A stretch of 64,000 bases of DNA from Streptomyces sp. T12 (GCF_028736035.1 NZ_CP117866.1:4278001-4342000), one strand, 5' to 3'. Counted from the stretch's first letter, positions 1-11,432 are shown. The notes: a model not told the origin generated them from the sequence alone. Made by a program: numbers and translations.

Positions 1-17
1 CGGGGCGGTTCTCGGTG

Positions 18-1826
<1,809 letters not shown>

Positions 1827-1933
1827 TTCTCTCCTGCCCAGGGGGATGAATCAGCTTCCCAGCGTAGTCGGGCGCACCGACGGCTCCTCGCCCCGCGTCG
1901 TCCCTGGTCCCCCGCCACCGCGCGAAACGACCG

Positions 1934-1964
1934 TGCGCCCCGGGGACGGGATCCCCGGGGCGCA
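1934..1964 (-). terminator. Hairpin after the amidase gene
   Basis: Perfect 13-bp stem (TGCGCCCCGGGGA and its complement) with a 5-nt loop, 15 bp past the amidase stop codon. It has no T-tract, as is common in Streptomyces. Confidence 0.65.
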
Positions 1965-1979
1965 TCGCCGTGCTCGGCG

Positions 1980-3101
1980 TCAGCGGCGGGCGGCAGCCGC
2001 CTCGCGGACCTCGGCGAGGAGGTCGTACATGACCTGGCCGGGGCACTCGGTGGCGAAGTAGTCGCGGTGGCCGCCGACCGTGTTCGTGTCCTTCTTCGTA
2101 CCGTTGACGGGGTTGGTGTACGTCACCCTCGCCTGCGGGTCCAGGCCCTTGAACCGGGAGATCACCTTGATCAGGCGGACCAGGGACGCCTTGGCCGCGT
2201 CCGTGGGGGCCTGCTGGTCGAGGTTGCCGATCAGGGCGATGCCGAGGGCGCCGGAGTTGTAGCCCACGGAGTGGAAGCCGGTGACGAGGTCGCCGTCCGG
2301 GTTGAAGGCCGGGATGCCGTCGTCGCCGGAGTAACGGCCCTCGTAGACCGTGCCCGCCTCGTCGATGAGGAAGTGGTAGCCGATGTCGCCCCAGTCGTTG
2401 GTGATCGCGTGGTACTCGTAGATCGCGCGCACCGTCGCGGCCGGGTCGGGATCGCCGTTCGGCGTCGCGGTGTGGTGGACCGTGATGATCTGCAGCGGGT
2501 AGTACGTCTCGGGCGAGTTGACCTTGCCGTCCTTGTACCGCTTGGACTCGTCGGCGCCCCAGGCCGCGCGCGAGAGGTAGCCGACGCCACGCACGCGTGT
2601 GGGCTCGCTCGGCACCTGGACGGTGCGGTTCGGGCCGTCGGTGGTGTCGATCGCCAGCGAGTGGACGCCGTCGATGTCGCTTGGGGCCTTCACCGCGTAC
2701 GCGGTGGCACTGGCGGCGGCGACCAGGGCCGTGCCGCCGTTCTCGACGGTCGCGCAGCCGCCGGCGAGGGGCTGCCAGTCGCCGTCCGCGAGCCGGATGG
2801 CGGCGCCCTCCTTGGCGCCGGACCAGCGCACACCGACGTACGAGGCGGCGAAGGCGGTGGTGGCCGCGCCGGTGCCGGTGGCGGCCTCGGTCCGGGTGGC
2901 GGGGAACTTCTCCGGCGTCGTACCGGAATCACCGGAGCCGGACGCGGAGTTGTCCGTCTCGCCGGAGTCGGTGGACGCGAACACCATCGGCGTGATCGCG
3001 GCTCCGGCGGCCACCGCGCCGCCGGCGGCAATCATGCCGCGGCGGGACAGGGAGCGCTTTCTACGGTGGGACGGCTGGGCGGGGGTGGGGGATTCGGACA
3101 C
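1980..3101 (-). CDS. Tat-exported N-acetylmuramoyl-L-alanine amidase (PGRP domain)
   Basis: 373 aa if the GTG at 3101 is the start. That start has an AAGGGGAC ribosome-binding site and puts a twin-arginine signal (SRRGMI then a hydrophobic stretch) about 20 residues in, so export by the Tat pathway is expected. After a variable region comes a peptidoglycan-recognition/amidase_2 domain from about residue 170 on. Zinc ligands are visible in TVHHTA, GGHRDY and TECPG, so the enzyme should cleave the bond between N-acetylmuramic acid and L-alanine in cell-wall peptide stems. A longer reading frame reaches 3203 but has no ribosome-binding site. Two GTGCAC hexamers 17 bp apart lie just upstream. Confidence 0.9.
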   Translation of the reverse strand: MSESPTPAQPSHRRKRSLSRRGMIAAGGAVAAGAAITPMVFASTDSGETDNSASGSGDSGTTPEKFPATRTEAATGTGAATTAFAASYVGVRWSGAKEGAAIRLADGDWQPLAGGCATVENGGTALVAAASATAYAVKAPSDIDGVHSLAIDTTDGPNRTVQVPSEPTRVRGVGYLSRAAWGADESKRYKDGKVNSPETYYPLQIITVHHTATPNGDPDPAATVRAIYEYHAITNDWGDIGYHFLIDEAGTVYEGRYSGDDGIPAFNPDGDLVTGFHSVGYNSGALGIALIGNLDQQAPTDAAKASLVRLIKVISRFKGLDPQARVTYTNPVNGTKKDTNTVGGHRDYFATECPGQVMYDLLAEVREAAAARR

Positions 3102-3170
3102 GGAAGTGTCCCCTTCCAGAAGTGCACTTGACGGGGGGGTGCACCGGGCATGCCGAGGGCAGTCCGGGCG

Positions 3171-3206
3171 GCCTGGCGTGACGCCAGGCGCTTGAAACGT
3201 CAAGCG
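3171..3206 (-). terminator. Two adjoining hairpins after the kinase gene
   Basis: GCCTGGCG-tga-CGCCAGGC (3171-3189) directly abuts CGCTTGA-aacg-TCAAGCG (3189-3206). Both stems are perfect. They lie between the kinase stop (3298) and the amidase start (3101), so they could end the kinase transcript or structure the amidase 5' leader. Confidence 0.5.
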
Positions 3207-3297
3207 ACCCTAACCGTCCCACCCGCCCCACGCGTACTCCGATCGCAGTACATTCGTGTGAAGATCGGGCGAAGAAGCCCTACTTGTGAGTACCGCG

Positions 3298-5295
3298 TCA
3301 CGCTCCGGCGCCGTCCGTCCGCTGCTGCGGGATCAGCGCCGCCGCCGGGGCGAGTCCGCGCCCGTGGGCCGTCTGTTCGCCCACCGGCATGTCGTCGCGC
3401 AGCAGGTGCTCGGGGACGAGGACCGCCGCCGTGACGCCGCCGTTCGCCGACGCGCGCAGCTCGACGCGCAGGCCCTGCCGCTCGCGCAGCCGGTTCACCA
3501 CGAACAGGCCGATCTGCTTGGCGTCGAGGAGGTCGACCTTCTCGGACTGGATCTTGCGGTTGGCGTCGGCGAGGGCGTCCTCGTTCATGCCGAAGCCGCT
3601 GTCCTCGACCTCGACGAGGAGCCCTTCGCGCATTCGGGCGGCGCGCAGCTGCACCTTGGTGCTCGGCGGGGAGAACGCCGTGGCGTTCTCGACCAGTTCG
3701 GCGAGGAGGTGGATGACGTCGGCGACCGAGCCGCCCACCAGCGACACCCTCGGCACCGCCCAGATCTGCACGCGCTGCGCGTTCTCGATCTCGGCGACCG
3801 CCGCGCGCAGCACGTCCGGCAGCGCGATCGGGTCCCGCCAGCCACGCCCCGGCGCGATGCCGGACAGGATCAGCAGGCTCTCGGAGTGCCGGCGCATCCG
3901 CGTCGCGAGGTAGTCGACGCGGTACAGGTCCTGCAGCTCCGCCGGATCCTGCTGCCGTCGCTCCATCCCCGCCAGCAGGTCCAGCTGACGGTGCAGCAGA
4001 ACCTGGCTGCGGCGCGCCAGGCTGACGTACACGCCGGAGATCCCGCTCAGCAGCTCGGCCCGCTCGCTCGCGGCCTTCAGTGCCGCCCGCTGCACCGCCG
4101 TGAGCGCCGTGCCGACCTGGGCCAGCTCGTCGCCGACCAGTCGCCGCATGGGTGCCTCGGCGTCGATGTCGACGCCCTGTCCGGCGTGCAGCTTGCGCAT
4201 GGCCTGGGGCAGGCGCCGGCCGGCGACTTCCAGGGCGTCGTTGCGCAGGTCGAGGAGCTCGACGATGAGGCCGCGCCCGACGAGCACGGAGACCAGCAGC
4301 GACAGCAGCACACCCACCAGGCCGAGCACCACCGCCACGCCCGAGGCGCCGAGGGTGTCCCAGCCGAACGGGTCGGCCTGCGCGGCGGCGCCCGTTCCGG
4401 CCGCCGTCTCGGCCTCGGTCAGCCCCGTCAGCGCGGCGGACACCGCCGTGTCCCAGCCCGCGAGCGAACCGGCCGTCACGGCCGCCGCCCCGGCACCGGC
4501 ATCCCGCACCCGGTTCTCGACGGCCCGCACGCGCGCGTACCCGTCGCCGTCCAGGACGTTCTCGTACGCCGCCCGGTGTGCGGCCTTCAGGTCGGCGACC
4601 GCGGGTTCCAGCAGCTGGCGCTGCGTGGCGACGGCGCCCACGAACAGCCCGTACTGCGCCTCGCTCAGCGCCCCGCGCGCGTCGGCGGCGCTCAGCAGCG
4701 CCTGTTCCTGGGCCAGCGCCTCCCGTGCGCGGCCGAGTTCGAGCACCACCCGCGCCTCGGACGCGGCGTCGGTGCTCCGGTCGCCGGTGAGGGCGCCGGT
4801 GACGGCGAAGGCGTGCTCGATGATCGCCGAGTAGGCGGTGTACGCGGCCGAGGGCGCCCCCGCCTTCTTCGCGGTCGCCTCGGCGCGCGGCTTCGCCAGA
4901 CCTGCGGCGTCGGCCTCCAGACGCTCGATGCGCCCGGGCAGGCTCGCGTCGAGGAGGGCGGCGTCGGAGCTGGAGGCGTTGATGCCGTTCACCAGGGCGG
5001 TGGCGGCCTTGTCCGTGGCCTTGCGGGCCTTCGCGAAGGCCTCCGGGGCAGTCGCGTACCGCATCGCGGCGGTCCGCTCGGCCTGCAGCACGGTGACGAA
5101 GTCGCCGACCGGGGCGAGGAGTTCGGTGTTGACGTCCTTGGCGCGCTCGGTGTCGCCGATGCTGGACGCGGTCGTCACGGCGGCGAAGCCCCACAGCGCC
5201 ATGAGGGACACGATGGGCAGCATCAGCAGGGAGACGATCTTCGCCCGCACCGATCTGGGGCGCAGCCGGGCGGAGTTACGGCGGGGGACGCGCAT
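3298..5295 (-). CDS. Orphan CvnA-like sensor histidine kinase
   Basis: 665 aa. TM1 is at about residues 18-41, followed by an alanine-rich helical extracellular region (about 45-310) like the nitrate/nitrite-sensing domain of conservon kinases. TM2 is at about 315-342, followed by a HAMP-like linker and a HATPase_c domain (about 480-625). The phosphoacceptor region reads ATRMRRHSES, the N box ELVENATAFSPP and the G boxes DSGFGMNE and IGLFVVNRL. These are hallmarks of the CvnA family of Streptomyces conservons. Unlike a conservon, it is not followed by roadblock, DUF742 and GTPase genes (CvnB, C, D); an amidase follows instead. It lies 55 bp behind a MHYT-domain gene, probably in one operon. 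No response regulator is nearby. Confidence 0.85.
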   Translation of the reverse strand: MRVPRRNSARLRPRSVRAKIVSLLMLPIVSLMALWGFAAVTTASSIGDTERAKDVNTELLAPVGDFVTVLQAERTAAMRYATAPEAFAKARKATDKAATALVNGINASSSDAALLDASLPGRIERLEADAAGLAKPRAEATAKKAGAPSAAYTAYSAIIEHAFAVTGALTGDRSTDAASEARVVLELGRAREALAQEQALLSAADARGALSEAQYGLFVGAVATQRQLLEPAVADLKAAHRAAYENVLDGDGYARVRAVENRVRDAGAGAAAVTAGSLAGWDTAVSAALTGLTEAETAAGTGAAAQADPFGWDTLGASGVAVVLGLVGVLLSLLVSVLVGRGLIVELLDLRNDALEVAGRRLPQAMRKLHAGQGVDIDAEAPMRRLVGDELAQVGTALTAVQRAALKAASERAELLSGISGVYVSLARRSQVLLHRQLDLLAGMERRQQDPAELQDLYRVDYLATRMRRHSESLLILSGIAPGRGWRDPIALPDVLRAAVAEIENAQRVQIWAVPRVSLVGGSVADVIHLLAELVENATAFSPPSTKVQLRAARMREGLLVEVEDSGFGMNEDALADANRKIQSEKVDLLDAKQIGLFVVNRLRERQGLRVELRASANGGVTAAVLVPEHLLRDDMPVGEQTAHGRGLAPAAALIPQQRTDGAGA

Positions 5296-5350
5296 GAGGG
5301 GACCTCGTTCGGCCTGGGTCAGGGGAGAAGCTCGGGGGGCAGGGGAGCCG

Positions 5351-6130
5351 TCAGGCCGTGGTGAGCTCGACCTCGCGCAGCAGCTGTGCCGCGGCCGCCG
5401 ACTCGTGGCGCTTGCCGGTCGGGGACAGCGCGACGTACGCGGCGGCGAGGAAGAGGAACGAGCCGAGCAGCACGGCCAGCGGGAAGATGAACTCCGTGGC
5501 GGTCGCGCCGGGCAGGGCCACGCTGCTGGGCGCGAGGGAGATGCGCACGGCGTACATCGCGGTGTAGTGCATGCTGCTGACGGCGAGCCCCATGACGAGC
5601 GCGGCGGCGGTCGCCAGCACCGGTCCGCGCACGATGAGCGTGAGCGTCAGCGCGGCGGTCGCGGCGACGACGGCGATCGCGACCGAGGCGATGACGAGCA
5701 TCGGGTCGTAGTCGACGTCGCCGTGGAGGTTGAGCGCGGCCATGCCCGTGTAGTGCATGGCGGCGACACCGAGCCCGGTGCCGAGGCCGCCGAGGACGAC
5801 CGACATCACGCGTGAGCGGCCGTATCCGGCGGTGAAGACGCCGGCCGCGACGACGGCGACTGCCATCAGCAGGCTCAGCACGGTGATCGGGACGTCGAAG
5901 CGGATCGGGGTGCCGTCGACGCTGAAGCCCATCATCGCGATGAAGTGCATGGTCCAGATGCCGGAGCCGATGGCGAGCGAGGCGAGCAGCAGCCAGTTCC
6001 GCTTGGAGGCGCCGTCCGCCTCAAGTGCCCTGACGGTGCAGCGCAGTCCGAGCGCCGAGCCGACGCAGGCCATCGCGTAGGACAGGACGGGGGTGACCCA
6101 TCCCGCGCTGAAGTGGTCCATGTGCCCCAT
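5351..6130 (-). CDS. MHYT-domain integral membrane sensor
   Basis: 259 aa with about seven hydrophobic segments. The family signature occurs as TMHF (about residue 60), AMHYTG (about 125) and SMHYTA (about 190). In the MHYT family these Met/His residues sit near the outer membrane face and are proposed to bind copper or another metal and sense O2, CO or NO. There is no attached output domain (no GGDEF, EAL or LytTR), only a short cytoplasmic tail, so signalling would need a partner. The histidine kinase 55 bp downstream is the obvious one. The ATG start has a TGAGGAGC ribosome-binding site. Confidence 0.88.
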   Translation of the reverse strand: MGHMDHFSAGWVTPVLSYAMACVGSALGLRCTVRALEADGASKRNWLLLASLAIGSGIWTMHFIAMMGFSVDGTPIRFDVPITVLSLLMAVAVVAAGVFTAGYGRSRVMSVVLGGLGTGLGVAAMHYTGMAALNLHGDVDYDPMLVIASVAIAVVAATAALTLTLIVRGPVLATAAALVMGLAVSSMHYTAMYAVRISLAPSSVALPGATATEFIFPLAVLLGSFLFLAAAYVALSPTGKRHESAAAAQLLREVELTTA

Positions 6131-6230
6131 GGGAGCTCCTCAGGAGTACCACCGGTAACAGAGGACCGGGGATGGCTGATCATGCCAGCCGTTCCCATGA
6201 CGCACAGTGGCGCGAAAGGGACCATGAAGA

Positions 6231-6247
6231 TGATTGTCTAACAATCA
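6231..6247. promoter_or_regulatory. Perfect 17-bp palindrome, candidate GntR-type operator
   Basis: TGATTGTCTAACAATCA has 7-bp arms and a 3-bp centre. The core TTGTCTAACAA has the GT-N3-AC spacing of FadR-subfamily GntR operators. It lies in an A/T-rich patch about 100 bp upstream of the MHYT-kinase operon. No regulator gene adjoins it. Confidence 0.5.
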
Positions 6248-6333
6248 ACTACCGTGAACTAGCTAACACTTGACCCACATATCTATGCAGATCGAGGGGT
6301 CACATTGGCCCATGTGGAGATGTTGTGTCGGTT

Positions 6334-7233
6334 TTATGCAGACAGCACGGTGGCGCCCGGCGCCGGCCCGGACGCCGTACGCACCGCCCGACAGGTCCCC
6401 GACGACCGTAGAGTTTCGGCCACCTTGACCGCCGCCTCGGGGTCGCGGGCCAGGAACGCCGTCGTCGGGCCCGAGCCGGAGACGAGCGCCGTGAGCGCGC
6501 CCGCGGCGCGGCCGGCGGCGAGAGTGCCGGCGAGCTCGGGGAAGAGGGAGAGGGCGGCGGGCTGCAGGTCGTTGGAGACGGCGGCGGCGAGCGCGTCGGC
6601 ATCGCCCTTCGCGAGGGCGTCGAGGAGCGGCTGGGAGGCGACCGGCTCCGGGATGTCCGTGCCCTCACCGAGCCGGTCGAACTCACGGAAGACGGCGGGC
6701 GTCGACAGCCCGCGCTCTGCCATCGCGAACACCCAGTGGAAGGCGCCGCCCACGTCGAGCGGGCGCAGCTTCTCGCCCCGCCCGGTGCCGAGGGCCGCCC
6801 CGCCGACCAGGCTGAACGGCACGTCGCTGCCCAACTCGGCGCAGATGTCGAGGAGTTCCTCGCAGGAGGCGTTCGTGCCCCACAGCGCGTCGCAGGCGAG
6901 GAGCGCGCCCGCGCCGTCCGCACTGCCGCCGGCCATGCCACCGGCGACCGGGATGTCCTTGGCGATGTGCAGGTGCACGGCCGGGTCGATCCCATGGCGC
7001 TCGGCGAGAGCGATCGCCGCCCGCGCCGCCAGGTTCGTACGGTCCAGCGGGACCTGGCCGGCGTCCGGCCCCTCGCAGGTCACACGCAGTTCCCCGGCCG
7101 GGGTCACGGTGACCTCGTCGTACAGGCCCACGGCGAGAAAGACGTTGGCCAGGTCATGGAACCCGTCGGGGCGGGCGGCGCCCACCGCGAGCTGGACGTT
7201 GACCTTGGCGGGGACGCGGACGGTGACGCTCAC
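6334..7233 (-). CDS. ispE: 4-diphosphocytidyl-2-C-methyl-D-erythritol kinase
   Basis: 299 aa, GHMP-kinase family, the ATP-dependent step of the non-mevalonate isoprenoid pathway. The N-terminus VRVPAKVN carries the substrate-binding lysine and asparagine. The glycine-rich ATP loop is [15 protein letters not shown] (about residues 96-110) and the third motif is LVSGSGPT. The GTG start at 7233 overlaps the rsmA stop codon by four bases (GTGA), so translation should be coupled. rsmA and ispE are also neighbours in other actinobacteria. Confidence 0.95.
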   Translation of the reverse strand: MSVTVRVPAKVNVQLAVGAARPDGFHDLANVFLAVGLYDEVTVTPAGELRVTCEGPDAGQVPLDRTNLAARAAIALAERHGIDPAVHLHIAKDIPVAGGMAGGSADGAGALLACDALWGTNASCEELLDICAELGSDVPFSLVGGAALGTGRGEKLRPLDVGGAFHWVFAMAERGLSTPAVFREFDRLGEGTDIPEPVASQPLLDALAKGDADALAAAVSNDLQPAALSLFPELAGTLAAGRAAGALTALVSGSGPTTAFLARDPEAAVKVAETLRSSGTCRAVRTASGPAPGATVLSA

Positions 7234-8150
7234 TGCTGACCCGGCTCCTTGTCTTCCTTCTCGGGGTCTGCCTCGTGCTCGGCGTTGTGGTCTGCCTTGT
7301 GCTCGGCGATGCGCACGAACTCCTCGACGGTCAGCGCCTCTCCGCGCGCCTGCGGCGAGACGCCGGCCGCGACGAGCGCCGCCTCGGCCGCCGCCGCCGA
7401 ACCCGCCCACCCGGCGAGCGCGGCCCGCAGCGTCTTGCGGCGCTGGGCGAACGCGGCGTCGATGACGGCGAAGACCTCGCGCCGCGAGGCGGTGGTCTTG
7501 AGCGGCTCGGTGCGCCGGGTCAGCGCCACCAGCCCGCTGTCGACGTTCGGCGCGGGCCAGAAGACATTGCGCCCGATGGCACCGGCCCGCTTGACCTCGG
7601 CGTACCAGTTGGCCTTCACGGACGGCACGCCGTACACCTTGGAGCCGGGCGCGGCGGCCAGCCGGTCGGCGACCTCCGACTGCACCATGACGAGGGTGCG
7701 TTCGATGCTCGGGAAGGTTTCGAGCATGTGCAGGAGGACGGGGACGGCCACGTTGTACGGGAGGTTCGCGACCAGGGCGGTGGGCGGCGGGCCCGGGAGC
7801 TCGGTGACGTGCATCGCGTCGGTGTGCACCAGCGCGAAACGGTCGGCGCGCTCCGGCATGCGGGCCGCGATGGTCGCGGGGAGCGCGGCGGCCAGTACGT
7901 CGTCGATCTCGACGGCGGTGACGCGGTCGGCCACCTCCAGCAGGGCGAGCGTGAGGGAGCCGAGCCCCGGGCCGACCTCGACGACCACGTCGTCGGGGCG
8001 GACCTGCGCGGTGCGGACGATACGGCGGACCGTGTTCGCGTCGATCACGAAGTTCTGGCCGCGCTGTTTGGTGGGGCGCACACCGAGGGCGGCCGCCAGC
8101 TCACGGATGTCGGCGGGGCCCAGCAGGGCGTCAGGGGTGGGGCTACTCAC
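7230..8150 (-). CDS. rsmA: 16S rRNA (A1518/A1519) dimethyltransferase RsmA/KsgA
   Basis: 306 aa. The sequence shows the opening [12 protein letters not shown] motif I ([12 protein letters not shown], about residue 56), the catalytic NLPYN and the downstream [10 protein letters not shown] block typical of KsgA. It dimethylates two adenines in helix 45 of 16S rRNA during 30S assembly. The last 25 residues are an acidic tail built from a twofold 24-bp repeat (EHKADHNA / EHEADPEK). The start is GTG at 8150, with a TACCCT hexamer 6 nt upstream and no ribosome-binding site, so the mRNA is probably leaderless. It is coupled to ispE. Confidence 0.95.
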   Translation of the reverse strand: MSSPTPDALLGPADIRELAAALGVRPTKQRGQNFVIDANTVRRIVRTAQVRPDDVVVEVGPGLGSLTLALLEVADRVTAVEIDDVLAAALPATIAARMPERADRFALVHTDAMHVTELPGPPPTALVANLPYNVAVPVLLHMLETFPSIERTLVMVQSEVADRLAAAPGSKVYGVPSVKANWYAEVKRAGAIGRNVFWPAPNVDSGLVALTRRTEPLKTTASRREVFAVIDAAFAQRRKTLRAALAGWAGSAAAAEAALVAAGVSPQARGEALTVEEFVRIAEHKADHNAEHEADPEKEDKEPGQQ

Positions 8151-8156
8151 CCGACA

Positions 8157-8162
8157 AGGGTA
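8157..8162 (-). promoter_or_regulatory. -10 hexamer of rsmA
   Basis: TACCCT ends 6 nt before the GTG start codon and there is no ribosome-binding site, consistent with a leaderless transcript. Confidence 0.5.
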
Positions 8163-8269
8163 CGGGGCACCGCCGGGCACGATCGCACCAGCGCAGCCGG
8201 CCGCCCGGCCGAGGGCCACCCGCGCAACCGCGCTCCGGACGGGGTCACCCGTGCACCGCCCCCGGACGG

Positions 8270-9754
8270 TCACCCGTGCAACCGCGCCCCACAGTGCGGC
8301 CAAGGGCTCGCCCCCTGCCGCACGTACAGCTTCTTCGCCCGCAGCGTCTGCTCCTCCGCCGGCGCGTCCTGCGGCCGCCCCTTGCCCCCGAGGTTGCGCC
8401 AGGTCTGCGTGTCGAACTGGTACAGCCCGCCGTACGTCCCCGACGAATCCACCGCATCCGCCCGCCCCCCGGACTCGCACGCCGCCAGCCCCTGCCAGTT
8501 CAGATCACCCGCACCGCGCACGGACGTCGGCAACGGCTTCGTCCCCACCTTCACCACCTGTGTGCGCGGCTCCCGCACCACCTCGGACCTGATCCGCCGC
8601 GGCTTCTGCCTGACGCCGTTGACGGTGCGCAACGAGTACGTGATCCGCCGCAGCCCCGGCTGCCCCGCCCGCTCGACGACCTCCGTGCCCTTGAACACCG
8701 AGGGGTCGTCGATCCGCTCCGTGGCGAACGGGATCGCCTCGTCGCGGATCTCCTTGCGGCCGGTGATCCTCAGGACCGTGACCGTCTGACCGTCGCGCGG
8801 AAAGCTCTCGTGCGGGACGGACGTGGTGTCCTGCCCGCGCAGGGTGATACCGGCCTGCTCGACGACCTCGCCCACGGTCGCGGCGTTCGTACGGATCGTG
8901 CGCGCCCGGCCATCCGCCATGATCGTCACCGCGCGCTCGGTGCGCACATCCAGCGCGAGCCCCTCGCGCCCGATGCGCCGGGAGCGCGACGTCGACAGAT
9001 ACGCCCCCTCCGCACGCACCCCCAACTGCTTGAGCGCCGCCTCGACCGTGCGCGCGGTCGTCCACACTTCGCGCCGCTGACCGTCGAGCGTGAGCCGCAC
9101 GGGGCGCCCGTAGTCCACCTCGACCTCGTCACCGTTGGTGAGCGCCGCACCGGGAGCGGGCGCCACCACGTCGTGCGCCCCCACCTCCACGCCCTCCTCG
9201 ACCAGCAGTTCGGTGACGTCGTCCGCGAAGGTGTGCATGGTGCGCGGCTCGCCGTCGACGCTCAGCTCGATCGCCTTGTCCTCGGCGACAAAGGCGGTCG
9301 TCCCACCCGCGAGGAACGCGACGACCAGCGCCTGCGGCACGAGTCTGCGCATGGGCCCGTCCACCCGCTCGGCGGCCCGAGCCCGGTGCCGGCGCGCGGC
9401 TCGTCGACCGCGCCGGGGGCGCACGACAGGTACGGGCGCCGGCTCGGGAATCTCGTACGCGGGCCGGTAGGTGTCCTCGTAGTCGCCGTAATCCCCGTAG
9501 GCCCCGTAATCCCCATGGGCGCCATGATCCCCGTAGGTCCCATGGCCGCCGTGGACAGTGTGGCCGCCGTGGCCGCTGTGGCTGCCGTACCCCGCGTACA
9601 CCCCGTACACAGGTCCATAGGTGTCCGTACGCGTCTCGTACGCCCCCGGCACCCCGTACCCCAGGGTCTGAGCGCTGTACGGGTCGAAGCCGCCGTACGC
9701 CGGGGGCTCGTGGGCGGGGCTCGGGCCATACGTCTCGAACTGCGCGTTGCTCAC
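8270..9754 (-). CDS. RpfB-like resuscitation-promoting muralytic protein
   Basis: 494 aa from the GTG at 9754 (GGAG 10 nt upstream). Residues 1 to about 130 form a Gly/Tyr/His-rich low-complexity cytoplasmic tail. A membrane anchor follows ([20 protein letters not shown], about 160-180), then three DUF348 repeats, a G5 domain, and a C-terminal transglycosylase-like Rpf domain of about 75 residues with the catalytic AACESGG. The family cleaves peptidoglycan glycan strands and promotes exit from dormancy or spore germination. The architecture matches actinobacterial RpfB except for the long Gly/Tyr/His tail. Confidence 0.9.
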   Translation of the reverse strand: MSNAQFETYGPSPAHEPPAYGGFDPYSAQTLGYGVPGAYETRTDTYGPVYGVYAGYGSHSGHGGHTVHGGHGTYGDHGAHGDYGAYGDYGDYEDTYRPAYEIPEPAPVPVVRPRRGRRAARRHRARAAERVDGPMRRLVPQALVVAFLAGGTTAFVAEDKAIELSVDGEPRTMHTFADDVTELLVEEGVEVGAHDVVAPAPGAALTNGDEVEVDYGRPVRLTLDGQRREVWTTARTVEAALKQLGVRAEGAYLSTSRSRRIGREGLALDVRTERAVTIMADGRARTIRTNAATVGEVVEQAGITLRGQDTTSVPHESFPRDGQTVTVLRITGRKEIRDEAIPFATERIDDPSVFKGTEVVERAGQPGLRRITYSLRTVNGVRQKPRRIRSEVVREPRTQVVKVGTKPLPTSVRGAGDLNWQGLAACESGGRADAVDSSGTYGGLYQFDTQTWRNLGGKGRPQDAPAEEQTLRAKKLYVRQGASPWPHCGARLHG

Positions 9755-9895
9755 GACGACACGCTCCAGCGGAGGGGTCCGGATCGGGCCCACAGAACCT
9801 AGCGGAGGGGTCGTTACTCTCCAAAGCGACGTGGCCACGCACCGTGACCAGAGAACCGGGGCGAACCCGGACGAGCGTTATCCGTCGGTTATCGG

Positions 9896-10777
9896 TCAGT
9901 AGCCGAAGGCATGTGCCGTGTTCGAGCCGAGTGCCGCCGCCAGCGCGTCCTCGTCGATGCCCCGCACGGCGGCCATGGCGCGCACCGTGATCGGAATGAG
10001 ATACGGCGCGTTGGGCCGTCCGCGGTACGGGGCCGGCGTGAGGAAGGGCGCGTCGGTCTCCACGAGGAGCAGCTCCAGCGGGGCCACCGCCACCGCGTCC
10101 CGCAGGTTCTGGGCGTTCTTGAAGGTGACGTTGCCGGCGAAGGACATGTAGTAGCCGGCGCGGGCGCACACCTGGGCCATCTCGGCGTCCCCGGAGTAGC
10201 AGTGGAAGACGGTCCGCTCGGGGGCGCCCTCCTCCTTCAGGATGCGCAGGACGTCCGCGTGGGCGTCGCGGTCGTGGATGACCAGGGCCTTTCCGTGCCG
10301 CTTGGCGATCTCGATGTGGGCGCGGAAGGACGCCTCCTGCGCCTCCTTACCCTCGGGCCCGGTGCGGAAGTAGTCGAGGCCGGTCTCGCCGACACCCCTG
10401 ACCTGCTCCAACGCGGCCAGCCGGTCGATCTCCGCGAGCGCCTCGTCGAGCGCCGCCGCGCCCCCGGGTTCGCGTGCGCCCTGCCGTGACCAGCCGTCGG
10501 GGTCGCCGTGCACGATGCGCGGAGCCTCGTTCGGGTGCAGGGCGACGGTCGCGTGCACGGCGTCGTACCGCGCCGCCGTCTCGGCCGCCCACTGCGAGCC
10601 GCGTACGTCACAGCCCACCTGCACGACCGTCGTCACCCCGACCGACGCCGCCTTCGCCAGGCCCTCCTCCACCGTGCCGGACTGCATGTCGAGGTGGGTG
10701 TGGGAGTCGGCGACCGGCACCCGGAGGGGTTCCGGGAGGGGCGGGGCGGCGTGCTTGTCGGAGGCGTTCGAAGGCAT
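9896..10777 (-). CDS. tatD: TatD-family metal-dependent deoxyribonuclease
   Basis: 293 aa, amidohydrolase-like TIM barrel. Metal ligands are visible in DSHTHLD (about residues 24-30), the conserved glutamate of GVGETGLDY, VIHDRDAH, HCYSG and VETDAPFLTP. TatD proteins are 3'-5' exonucleases acting on DNA or RNA. The gene precedes the rpfB/rsmA/ispE run, an order also seen in mycobacteria (tatD-rpfB-ksgA-ispE). The ATG start has a TAGGAT hexamer 6 nt upstream and no ribosome-binding site, so the mRNA is probably leaderless. Confidence 0.94.
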   Translation of the reverse strand: MPSNASDKHAAPPLPEPLRVPVADSHTHLDMQSGTVEEGLAKAASVGVTTVVQVGCDVRGSQWAAETAARYDAVHATVALHPNEAPRIVHGDPDGWSRQGAREPGGAAALDEALAEIDRLAALEQVRGVGETGLDYFRTGPEGKEAQEASFRAHIEIAKRHGKALVIHDRDAHADVLRILKEEGAPERTVFHCYSGDAEMAQVCARAGYYMSFAGNVTFKNAQNLRDAVAVAPLELLLVETDAPFLTPAPYRGRPNAPYLIPITVRAMAAVRGIDEDALAAALGSNTAHAFGY

Positions 10778-10783
10778 GCCCCG

Positions 10784-10789
10784 ATCCTA
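10784..10789 (-). promoter_or_regulatory. -10 hexamer of tatD
   Basis: TAGGAT ends 6 nt before the ATG, a good Streptomyces -10 match at leaderless spacing. Confidence 0.55.
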
Positions 10790-10840
10790 CGAAAGGAGCA
10801 TGCCCTCTCTGTCGGCGCTCGGTCTCAGCCGGCGCTCGTC

Positions 10841-11242
10841 TCAGCTCGCCTTGCGGTGGAAGACGTGCAGGAGATCGGACAGATGCCAGTGGTGGTCCGC
10901 CTCGGCCGCCGACTCCGACTCCGGCTTGGGCCCCGCCTGCCGGGGGATCGATCGGTGGGAGTGCAGGGAGTTCTGCACGGAGGACACCTGCCCGGCCCGC
11001 ATGATGCGGACGACGTGGTTGTCGCAGTTCTGACACGTGGGCCGGCTCAACGGAGACGGGACCACCTGGCCGTCGGCCACGTACATGACGAACTCACGGC
11101 CGTCACCGTCGATGTGGTGCTCTATCTCGTACGACTGCTCCCAGCCGTGCCCGCACCGCATGCAGGCGAAGGAATACGACTCGTGGACGACGGCGGTCGC
11201 GGCGTTGCGAAGGCCCGTGGTCTGCTGTGCGATCTCGCTCAT
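10841..11242 (-). CDS. Conserved actinobacterial protein with two CxxC motifs
   Basis: 133 aa, function unknown. Two knuckles (CMRC at about residue 27 and CQNC at about 71) could form one zinc-ribbon site. Between them is a beta-rich stretch (EQSYEIEHHIDGDGREFVMY). The C-terminal third is charged and His-rich with HHWHLSDLLH near the end. The ATG start has an AGGAG ribosome-binding site 6 nt upstream, which argues against a longer upstream start. The gene stands alone between tatD and rsmI. It looks like a small zinc-binding or nucleic-acid-associated protein, but this is only inferred from the cysteines. Confidence 0.75.
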   Translation of the reverse strand: MSEIAQQTTGLRNAATAVVHESYSFACMRCGHGWEQSYEIEHHIDGDGREFVMYVADGQVVPSPLSRPTCQNCDNHVVRIMRAGQVSSVQNSLHSHRSIPRQAGPKPESESAAEADHHWHLSDLLHVFHRKAS

Positions 11243-11390
11243 GCCAGCTCCTGTGGTCCGCTGGTGGGACGGGTTGCGTCCCTTCGTCCAGTGGACTCCT
11301 CTGCGGGAGCGAACGCACGCCATCTGTCCAGTATTGGCGCCGACTTGGGCGTTCCTTGCCGAAAGGGCCGGGTCCCTTTACCCCCGCATG

Positions 11391-11417
11391 GGGCGTATGC
11401 TCAGCCGAGATACGCCC
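11391..11417 (-). terminator. Hairpin after rsmI
   Basis: Stem GGGCGTAT/ATACGCCC (8 bp, perfect) with an 11-nt loop, 15 bp past the rsmI stop codon. Confidence 0.45.
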
Positions 11418-11432
11418 TGCTCACACGGCATT

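Noticed and set aside
3298..6130. A complete conservon (cvnABCD)
   Set aside because: Only the kinase resembles CvnA; no roadblock, DUF742 or GTPase gene is present on either side.
9755..9895. A ydaO (c-di-AMP) riboswitch before the Rpf-like gene, as found before other Streptomyces rpf genes
   Set aside because: Only 141 bp separate the genes and I could not find the conserved stems or joining sequences.
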